DNA of 64,000 nt, taken from positions 119,678,135-119,742,134 of the forward strand of contig CAMZMU010000063.1 in assembly GCA_947311845.1 (NCBI GenBank), read 5' to 3'. This stretch comes from Poa pratensis (Eukaryota; Streptophyta; Magnoliopsida; Poales; Poaceae). The position numbers and the translations under genes were made by a program. The notes beneath the pieces are model-generated. The model saw only the letters and a list, made by a program, of their open reading frames with translations, was not told the DNA's origin and made no database searches. This document shows positions 57,219 to 64,000 of the stretch, in pieces. The number at the start of each line of letters is the position of its first letter. The stretch's first letter is position 1.

Positions 57219-58769
57219 TTATTTGTGGACGAAGCTATATAACTTATTGGCAGCGATGATGGCTTGAACAATGGAGGATGTGGGTTGACTGAGACGCCTG
57301 TGCCAGATGTCCTTGGATGGAGTGGTAAGGTGGGCTTGACGAAGACGAGCATGCGGCACAGGATACAGACCATCTCGCGCTCTACCGTGTAGCAGAGTTT
57401 CCCTCGTGGTGCGATCCTTGACAAAAAAGGAATCAGGATGAAGTTCAATGAAACAGTTATTATCACTAGTAAGTTTATTGGCTGAAACAATATTTTTACT
57501 AATGTGAGGAGTGTGAAGAACGTTTTTGAGACACAAGGAGGATTGATTAGAACCAGACAGAAAAGATTCACCAACGTGTAAGATAGGTATATGCGTACCA
57601 TTTGCTACCTGGATCTGATCATGACCCTTGTAGTTTTCCTGAACGTGAAGACGCTTAATGTCATTGGTCATATATTCCGTCGCTCCGGAGTCCATGATCC
57701 AGGATGGTTCAGCGGCATCATTTGAGTTGGAGTAGTTGGCTGCACGATTAGAAGTCTCTGGTTGTATGGCATGATCGAACCGGGAGTAGCAGCGAAGGGC
57801 ATCATGTCCATAGATACCACAGATTTGGCACGTGGATTTGCCGCGTCCACGTCCTCTTCCTCCTTGGGCGTTGCCATGCCCGTAGTTATCGCGATCGCCT
57901 CCATTGCGACCACCTACATAGCCTCCTCCATAGCCTCCGCCATAGCCTCCTCCGTAGTTGCCGCCATTGTAGTTGCGGCCTCCTGAATAGCCACGGTCGC
58001 CTCCATCACGTCCACGGCCTCTGCCATAGCCACGGCCACCGCCGCGGCCTCCTCCTCGCATTGCGTTGTTGGCGGAGTGCTGAAATTGGGGAGACCCATT
58101 GGACACGCGATCGCTGTTGCGTGCCTCATATGAAACCATGTGTCCGTACAGATCATTGAGAGTGAAATCATCGTCACCCTTTGTCGCAATCACCGAGATC
58201 GATGTGGTGAAGTTGTCATAGTCATCGCCAAGCCCGGCGAGTATGTAGGAGATAATCTCTGAATCTCCAAGGGGGTTGCCGATTGTCACCATGGTATCGG
58301 CAATTTTCTTCACATGATGGAAGTAATCAGACATAGACATGTCTCGTTTCTTCGGTTTCACCAACGACGAGGGAAGCTGGATGACCTTCGCCTTGGACCG
58401 AGATGCAAATGTGCGCTCAAGCGCCGCCCATACCTGCGCTGCTGTGTTGAGAAGCAGCATGTGCCCCATCACCGTTGGGGTCAGAGATGCTCGCAGACCG
58501 CTGAGGATCTGCTGATCCGTCCGGAACCAGACGGCATACTCCGGGTTGTCCATCATGGTAGATCCGCCCGTGGTGGCCAGAACCTTCTTCGGCGGCGGTT
58601 GCGTCTCCCCATCTACGAAGCTGTAGAGGTCATGGCTGTAGAGAGCGGGCAGAGCCAGCGCCCTCCACAAAAGATAGTTGTCCTGATCGAGTTTGATCGT
58701 GATCGCCGCACCTAGGGCTTGCGTGATGTTGAGAGGGGCGGCGGAGATCGACGAAGTGCTTGGAGCCAT
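57219..58769 (-). CDS. copia 2 gag-protease
   Basis: 516 codons from the ATG at 58769. The UBN2-type gag has LDQDNYLLWRALALPAL and VWAALERTFASRSKAKVIQL, then a long glycine/arginine-rich stretch (GGGRGGGRGYGRGRGR), a complete CCHC zinc knuckle (CQICGIYGHDALRC), the protease active site WIMDSGATEYMT, and a GAG-pre-integrase segment (DIWHRRLSQP). The frame is open through to the integrase start, where it ends. The product would form the particle and process the polyprotein. The ATG follows the primer site by about 20 bases. Confidence 0.9.
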   Translation of the reverse strand: MAPSTSSISAAPLNITQALGAAITIKLDQDNYLLWRALALPALYSHDLYSFVDGETQPPPKKVLATTGGSTMMDNPEYAVWFRTDQQILSGLRASLTPTVMGHMLLLNTAAQVWAALERTFASRSKAKVIQLPSSLVKPKKRDMSMSDYFHHVKKIADTMVTIGNPLGDSEIISYILAGLGDDYDNFTTSISVIATKGDDDFTLNDLYGHMVSYEARNSDRVSNGSPQFQHSANNAMRGGGRGGGRGYGRGRGRDGGDRGYSGGRNYNGGNYGGGYGGGYGGGYVGGRNGGDRDNYGHGNAQGGRGRGRGKSTCQICGIYGHDALRCYSRFDHAIQPETSNRAANYSNSNDAAEPSWIMDSGATEYMTNDIKRLHVQENYKGHDQIQVANGTHIPILHVGESFLSGSNQSSLCLKNVLHTPHISKNIVSANKLTSDNNCFIELHPDSFFVKDRTTRETLLHGRARDGLYPVPHARLRQAHLTTPSKDIWHRRLSQPTSSIVQAIIAANKLYSFVHK

Positions 58770-58802
58770 GGTTTGATCAAGGAGCAGGGTGCTCTGATAC
58801 CA

Positions 58803-58980
58803 TGTAAAAACAATAGATTGGATTGCCGTACCTCTTGGGTAGGCTTTGTATCATATATATAACAGAATACATGTAGGGTTTTATAAATCGGTTAGGAATA
58901 CAACTTCTACCGCAAGTTAGAGTTAGCCTAATCGTATCAGGATTGTATCTACTCCTTGTATCAACCGACTCCGCTTAACA
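58803..58980 (-). repeat. copia 2 5' LTR
   Basis: 178 bases; its right end is followed by the target duplication GGGCC. Confidence 0.9.
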
Positions 58981-59204
58981 GGGCCACTATCCGATTAGGG
59001 TTGCGTCTGCATCCGGCGTGAGGTGCTGGAGATTGCAACGATTCAGTGTGCTATGCCAAATCTAACGAGCAAGCACGCAGCGGACCGAGATGTGGTCAGC
59101 GGTCTCATCCTGGTCGCAACGCGGGCACCTGGTATGATAATTCAACCCATGGCGACGCATCCGATCTGCCGTGCGGCGCTTCATAGCGAGCCACAGGTGC
59201 GCCT

Positions 59205-59337
59205 TGCACTTCGCCGCGTCGAAGCACCGTAGCAAGCCGCCCGCCATGCGTGCAGGCTCCTCGGACGTGCACGGGACCGGCGTCACGGCGACGAGGAGGG
59301 AGAGGAGGACTAGCCACGAGATCTTTGGCAACACCAT
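59205..59337 (-). pseudogene. DUF26 secretory protein D2, signal-peptide remnant
   Basis: The ATG at 59337-59335 starts MVLPKISWLVLLSLLVAVTP, closely matching D3 (MALPGISWLLLSLLVAVTP). It continues through a short linker to LLRCFDA and then runs into LINE sequence. The open frame goes on about 49 codons into the LINE zf-RVT region, so a chimeric secreted peptide could in principle be made. The DUF26 domains are absent; nothing that continues D2 is found on the other side of the LINE. The upstream region is paralogous to that of D3. Confidence 0.85.
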
Positions 59338-60067
59338 TGTTGTCGCGTCGTTGGCACTCTGAAAGTTTGATGGGGGCACTAGAAAGAGGAGAAGGAAGAG
59401 GTTGGGCACGGACGCACAGTGCACCAGCGACGTACAAGAGATGAATTCTTGCACGAAGTGAGGGTGGCGCGTGCCAGTGATCACTTTTTTCCAAAATCGT
59501 GAAATGTGACGTGCATCTGTGTTTTGACTTTTGAGTATGGGCACGGGGACATACAAAAGAAAGAGGAGCTCCTTGCACGGCTAGCTATGATCTCTGCATG
59601 CTGAAATGGGTAACTGATGCGCGTGAATGTGTTGAATTCTTACCATGAACGTGCACCTGCACCAAAACCAGTCGAGGAGGCTAGCTTGTAGCCTTGTAGC
59701 AGGAGAGTGCTTGCAGTTTTCAAACTTGTGACCGTGGCATGTGACGCATTTACTTTCAACTTGCCTCATCTTTTGTTACCCCTCCTGGTTCTACCGTTCT
59801 AGGCACTGCGCTAGGTAACGCTTGTTAATTGAGATGCATCACCGATGCTTGTTGGATCAAGATTACTATACTAGCTCTGATCCCAGAGCAAAACCGCGAC
59901 ACTTATCTGCGTTCGGATGGAGTAACAGTTTTCACACACAAAAAAAGGTTAACTTAACTGTACCTAATCTACACAATGGTCGAGTCTTGAGGAATGATGG
60001 GTGCACGACGCGGAGAGGTACTATCACGGCTTGGCCCATGCCACGAGCGCGTTACTAGAATTGGATC
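59338..60067 (-). promoter_or_regulatory. upstream region of D2
   Basis: The part 59580-59770 matches 63540-63710 upstream of D3 (TCTCTGCATGC, ACCGTGAACGTGCAC-type and TTTCAAACTTG blocks), showing D2 and D3 were duplicated with their promoters. The rest, to 60067, has no recognised feature. Confidence 0.5.
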
Positions 60068-60334
60068 TCACGGGTTGGTGAGGGCCGGTTTGGCGGTGTA
60101 TACTGTTTGGCACCGGTGTACATGTCTGTACCAAACCGTTGAGCAGCTGTCCCGGTCTCGTATGCGTTCGAGGTGAAGGGGAAACTCCTGAGCTCCCCCA
60201 CGGCCGCTGCTGGCCCGGTCCCCCACGAAGTCACTATTGGAGGCCGAGAGCGCCATCACGAGCTGCACCTGGAACTCCTCCTCCTCCAAGTACATGTAGT
60301 CCTCCTCGCCTCCAACCGGCGCCGCCGTCGACAT
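60068..60334 (-). pseudogene. EDR1/CTR1-like kinase N-terminal exon fragment
   Basis: The minus-strand frame starts MSTAAPVGGEEDYMYLEEEE and continues FQVQLVMALSASNSDF. The motif E-E-(E/Y)-x-QVQLALALSAS is the beginning of the EDR1 domain found in plant Raf-like MAPKKKs (EDR1, CTR1, SIS8 types). After about 60 residues the similarity ends, and no kinase domain is found nearby. A captured or deleted gene fragment. Confidence 0.6.
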
Positions 60335-61619
60335 CGTTGTTGCGGCGGCAGAAGGGGACGGGTAGAGGTCGTCGGGGCCATGTTTTGTGTTTGTCTGCCT
60401 TTTTTAAGGAGATGCACGGTACTATTTTCATCAAGCGGAAGCGACCTTCTTAGATACAACTGTAGCTATGCCTACAATCTCGATGAAGGCGTGGACCTGA
60501 TTAGAGCCGTATGCACCGACCTCACACACCTACACACATATCTAAAGCTGGAGGACTCACCAAACCGCTCGATGGCGAGTCGGGAGAAAAACCGATCCAG
60601 CAGACCTTAGCACGCACCACATGTCCACACTCAAACCGTCGTCGCCATCTTCCATCAACCATTTTCAAGAAGGATCAACACAATGACCTTGAGAGGCCTG
60701 TCGTCGATGCCGCCATGGCACCAGACATTGCCACCTCCTGTTGCGCGTCCATCATCACGCAACCGTCACCGAGATACCGTTGTGCCACGGTGCCGTGACC
60801 CGCTGTCATCGATGCCATAGATACCACACCGCTCCACCTCCTAACCCCTCCAGCGGCTGCTCCAAAATAATGCCCCCGGGAGGGGGGCGGTGCCAAGGGT
60901 CGCCATCGTCCAGTCCGAGAGATCCAGATCTAGGGTTTACTCTGGAGTAGCCCGAGCGAGAAGAGGAGAAACGTAATGACATTGCCTTCATCGGGGTAAC
61001 GACGCGAAGACGCCGCCAACATACGCCATGACAGAAGTTGACTTGGTTTACACCAGTAGTCACGACTCTACATCTCCCCGCCGACAATAGCTAACGTGCT
61101 AGATCACCTCCATAATGCCGCCGACGATGTAGCCGCCGAGAGATCCCAACGGGGAAATACGATGGAGGATGCACGCCCAGACAAGATTGGTCCTCGCCCA
61201 GCCGCACCCTCTAGTTGCGGCGAGAGAGGAGGAAGGAGAGGAGGGTTCGGCCACGGATTTAGGTTTCGTCTCCTGGTCGCCTCGCGGGGCGACGCGATCA
61301 GCTAACAGCTATACGGAATACACATCTCATCATCTCATGCATGTCTGCTTAGTTAATCACTGCTACAACTAATGAAATGCTTGACTAAATTTAACTAAAA
61401 CCGATGTACGTACACATGCACTCAACATGAAGTACAAGCCCCTGAAGTTTAAGATTAGCTAGTGCTAGAGAGAGGTACCGCATGTTACAGAATTGTAAGC
61501 TGAACATGTACAAAAAAAAGATTGCTCTTGACAGAGACTGTTTGAGAGCCTGTTGTGCACAATCATAGACAACTTCGTTCAGGCTCCTAAGAATGTGATA
61601 AATCGACGGGTGAAGGTCA
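60335..61619. other. intergenic region between the EDR1 fragment and D3
   Basis: Mixed composition, with no supported gene. 60640-61310 is GC-rich with short frames on both strands that look like transposable-element leader sequence, but I could not place it in a family. Confidence 0.35.
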
Positions 61620-63318
61620 TCAGAGATCAGGGTCAAGTCGCTGCCTCTGGAGATAAATAAGATATATATGTGTAAAATAAAATTGAATCCGAAGCATTAT
61701 TGCATTTCTAGTACAGATGCATATGTATATAAGGAAATTAAAGCCAAAGCATACTAAATGATCAAACCAAACAAAATAGGTTTGGCTTATTTTTAGCCTT
61801 TTGGATTTGCCTTATAAGTCAAAATAAAAACCACCTACATATATGCTTTTGACTTTACCTTTTGGTTTATCGCATCATGCAAACATCTAATCAAAAGCGA
61901 ATGACGGGATAAGACAAAAGCCAAGTTGGTTTTGGCGAAAAGTCAAAATCAAAAGCACATATGTAGCTGCTTTTGTGACTTATAAGTCAAAAGCCAAAAT
62001 AAAGCCTCACCAAACACCCACATATATAGTTGCTTTTTTGTCTTATAAGTCAAAGTTCAAAACCCATAAATAAGCCTAACCAAAACACCCTCTTTGATAT
62101 ACCAGTACTTCGTTATATGTATGTAAGAAATAATTCAAGCCAAAGCATACTAATTAAACGTACGATAGATGATGCGTCGTATATAGGAGAAGTGCGTGAA
62201 TCATTTTAGCTAGACTTAGCATCAAATGCCAAATGGGAGGTCGGAGCTAATTAAAAAGTGGAGTAGTAAAACTAACTAGGAATCAACGTACATACCTGAT
62301 GATTCTGAAACACCAGTAGTGCTAGCGTCAGAAATATATGTCGTACAACGACAACAATTAAGTCATCTGTTGAAGAAGAAGAAACACTGTAGTATCAGTT
62401 CCCGGAAGTAGTCATCCGTTTTGGAGCGTGAAGAGAAATCGATGCACATTACTCACTGTCTATTCGAGACCCCACAGAAGTGGAAACCTCGAAGCGCAGG
62501 TAGCAGTTGAAGCTCACCACCGCGGCCACGACGCCGGTGGCAGCGTCGTCGAGGTCCCAGTCGACGGCTCGCGCCGAATCCTGCAGGCAGCGGACGCAGT
62601 CCGGCGCCGCGCCGTCCCTCGCGCACTGCGCCACCACCCGCACCTTGCTCTGCACGTCGTACGAGGAGTTGCCTCTCTCCACGGCCGTCACGGTGGTCGC
62701 GTCCGCGGTGGCCAGCATCCGCGCCCCGGAGATTTCCGCGGCCGCGCGCTGCGCCACGGCCTGCGCTATGGCGACGAGCATGTGATGCTCGTGGTTGTCA
62801 TAGTAGAATGTGATGTTGTTGGTGTCGTTTCCCGAGTCCGGGCCCGAGAGGAGGAGGAGCTCACGGAAGGCGTCCTCGCTGGGCGACGAGGTGTCGGTGT
62901 CGCCGTATGCGACGAAGCAGCCGGACGTCCAGATGCCGGCGCGCCGGGTCGTGGTTCCGCAGCCGGCGGTGAGGTTCTTGGCGGCGGCAGACAGGCACGG
63001 GAGGCACTTGGACGGATCCTTGAAGTTGTCGTCGGACCAGAGGCCCCGGACGAACGCGCGGCCGGAGTCGGACCGCAGGGCGGCGAAGCCCGTCGGCGAG
63101 GCGGCGGAGGGGAGCGCGCCGAGGAGCGGGATCAGGCTGGCGCGGAACGCCTCCGTGCCGTTGCTGGCGTTGGCGAGGACCGTCGCTGGGTCGAAGCACC
63201 GGAGCAAGCTGCCAGCTGTGACAGCCATGTGCGCACGCTCCTCCTCGCACGTGCATGGGACCGGCGTCACGGCGACGAGGAGGGAGAGGAGTAGCCACGA
63301 GATCCCTGGCAACGCCAT
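61620..63318 (-). CDS. DUF26 cysteine-rich secretory protein D3 with hydrophobic tail
   Basis: Exon 1 (63318-62457) encodes a signal peptide (MALPGISWLLLSLLVAVTP) and two DUF26 domains. In the first, CLPCLSAAAKNLTAGCG is present but the Cys that begins C-X8-C-X2-C is replaced (GLWSDDNFKDPSKCLPC). The second is regular (CARDGAAPDCVRC), ending FNCYLRFEVSTS. Without splicing the frame stops at 62449. A good donor (ACA|GTGAGT) at 62456 and an acceptor at 62367 define exon 2 (62366-62296), which encodes LIVVVVRHIFLTLALLVF, a likely membrane or GPI-signal helix. A third exon (61646-61620) would end with RQRLDPDL and stop. No kinase follows. Exon 1 is firm; the later exons are inferred and supported by the similar design of D1. 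The protein resembles cysteine-rich secretory or plasmodesmata-located proteins rather than receptor kinases. Confidence 0.85.
61772..62090. mobile_element. MITE-like inverted repeat in D3 intron 2
   Basis: The left edge GGTTTGGCTTATTTTTAGCC and the right edge AATAAGCCTAACCAAAACACC are imperfect inverted repeats. Inside, CTTATAAGTCAAA recurs in alternating orientation. The family and target duplication are unclear. Confidence 0.45.
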
Positions 63319-64000
63319 TGTTGTCGCTTTGGCAGTCTGAACCTTTTGAACTGGGGCAGTAGAGGAGGAGGAAGAGGAACAGGACAGTGGACAAGGGGTG
63401 AATTGTTGCACCAAGTAAGGGTGCCTGCGTGCTTGCAATCACTTTTTTCTAAAAACTGTGGCCTGCATCTCTTCTGAACCGGGCTATGGAGCTACGGGCG
63501 TGGTGCCATACAGAAGAAAGACGAGCTTTGCTAGCTGTGGTCTCTGCATGCCGAATTTGGTGATCGTGTGCGTTCAGTTCCTACGCTGACGCTTACCGTG
63601 AACGTGCACATGCATCAAAACCAACCTAGGAGACAAGCTTGGTGGAGAGATCTCTCGATGGGTACGCGTTTCAAACTTGCAACGGGTGCACGTAACACAC
63701 TTACTTCTGTACTGTGTTTTGTGCGAAGAAGGAGCATGCTAGCTAGGGCAAATCATGCACGGTACATGCACGCCTATAGCGCCAAGTAATGGCAGAGCTT
63801 AATCCAGCGGGACAGTTGATTAGTGGAATATACGTACGAAGTTGCATGATATAATGAATTAATGAACCAATAATCCTGGTAGCACTTACGGAGCAAGGTG
63901 CCAGCAGTGATGTTGACACGCTGCTAGTACCGCCTTCCCGCTTTCCCGCTCAACTCACTTCGTCACCGTCGCATTTTGTTTGGTGCCGCCACCGATGTCG
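63319..64000 (-). promoter_or_regulatory. upstream region of D3
   Basis: Non-coding, partly paralogous to the D2 upstream region. No further gene is visible to the end of the window. Confidence 0.5.

Larger units (their letters stand above)
54235..58980 (-). mobile_element. Ty1/copia retrotransposon 2
   Basis: Complete element with 178-base LTRs (54235-54412 and 58803-58980), flanked by GGGCC (54230-54234 and 58981-58985). The minus-strand primer site TGGTATCAGAGC adjoins the 5' LTR, and a GAGGGGGGC purine tract precedes the 3' LTR. By eye the LTRs differ at about eight positions, more than those of copia 1. It inserted into the LINE at 54229/58986. Confidence 0.95.
48004..59211 (-). mobile_element. 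5'-truncated LINE split by two LTR elements
   Basis: A T-run (48009-48017) followed by the typical LINE tail lies at the left. After removal of the LTR element (48026-53859 plus one AACAC) it continues at 53865-54229, and after removal of copia 2 (54235-58980 plus one GGGCC) at 58986-59204. The joined minus-strand frame encodes a zf-RVT block (HLWLAMKRRTADRMRRHGL, RCPRCDQDETADHIS) and the ORF2 end (ICRRIAEEVELWKLSGVVRL). Total LINE sequence is about 0.6 kb. TGCACTT occurs at both borders (48004-48010 and 59205-59211), a possible target duplication. The right border lies inside the DUF26 gene D2. Confidence 0.75.

Noticed and set aside
62428..63294. 288-codon plus-strand ORF
   Set aside because: Antisense of D3 exon 1; composition dominated by GC-rich third positions and no recognisable domain.

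Overview
The window looks like nuclear DNA of a grass, most likely a Triticeae species (wheat, Aegilops or barley type). The evidence is spliced genes with GT-AG introns, GC-rich class III peroxidase and DUF26 genes, Stowaway MITEs with CTCCCTCCGT ends and TA duplications, a CACTA element with CACTAGTAGAAAA ends, a PIF/Harbinger element, a Helitron, LINEs, and copia and gypsy-type LTR elements nested in each other. No prokaryotic or organellar features were seen.

Layout. 0-4.5 kb: a decayed Ty3/gypsy reverse transcriptase, a 29-base G tract, and a complete non-autonomous Helitron (2274-4496). 4.6-10.9 kb: a three-level nest, with a LINE inside a non-autonomous CACTA element (duplication TGG) inside a PIF/Harbinger element (duplication TAA). 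The nest ends about 130 bases before the start codon of the next gene. The CACTA interior carries a stretch resembling the promoter half of 5S rRNA. 11.0-14.8 kb: a HIRAN-SNF2-RING-helicase gene of the RAD5/SMARCA3-like type in three exons, carrying five single-base frame breaks. 15-40 kb: a cluster of four class III peroxidase genes (P1-P4, each with two exons). P1 and P3 have a frameshift; P2 and P4 are intact. Two 3' peroxidase relics lie in the spacers. The order P1-X-P2 followed by P3-X'-P4 shows a block duplication, and exchange between copies is visible in the second exons and 3' flanks.

40.5-64 kb: a DUF26 (Gnk2-type) cysteine-rich secretory protein family with three members. D1 (41.5 kb, plus strand) is frameshifted. 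D2 (59.2 kb, minus strand) is cut after the signal peptide and joined to LINE sequence. D3 (63.3 kb, minus strand) is intact and appears to end in a hydrophobic tail encoded by a short second exon. The space between them is filled by a copia element (42917-47632, duplication CTAGG) and a 5'-truncated LINE that was itself hit by a large non-autonomous LTR element (48026-53859, duplication AACAC) and by a second copia element (54235-58980, duplication GGGCC). A fragment of an EDR1/CTR1-like kinase gene lies at 60.1-60.3 kb.

The peroxidases and DUF26 proteins are both secreted, stress-associated plant families expanded by local duplication; a functional link between them is not shown. Single-base frame breaks in nearly all long genes suggest that part of the damage may be assembly error. 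I found no convincing wholly new biological system. The strongest unusual signals are the 5S-like sequence in the CACTA element, the mosaic peroxidase array, the hydrophobic-tail DUF26 family, and the nested elements placed at gene borders.
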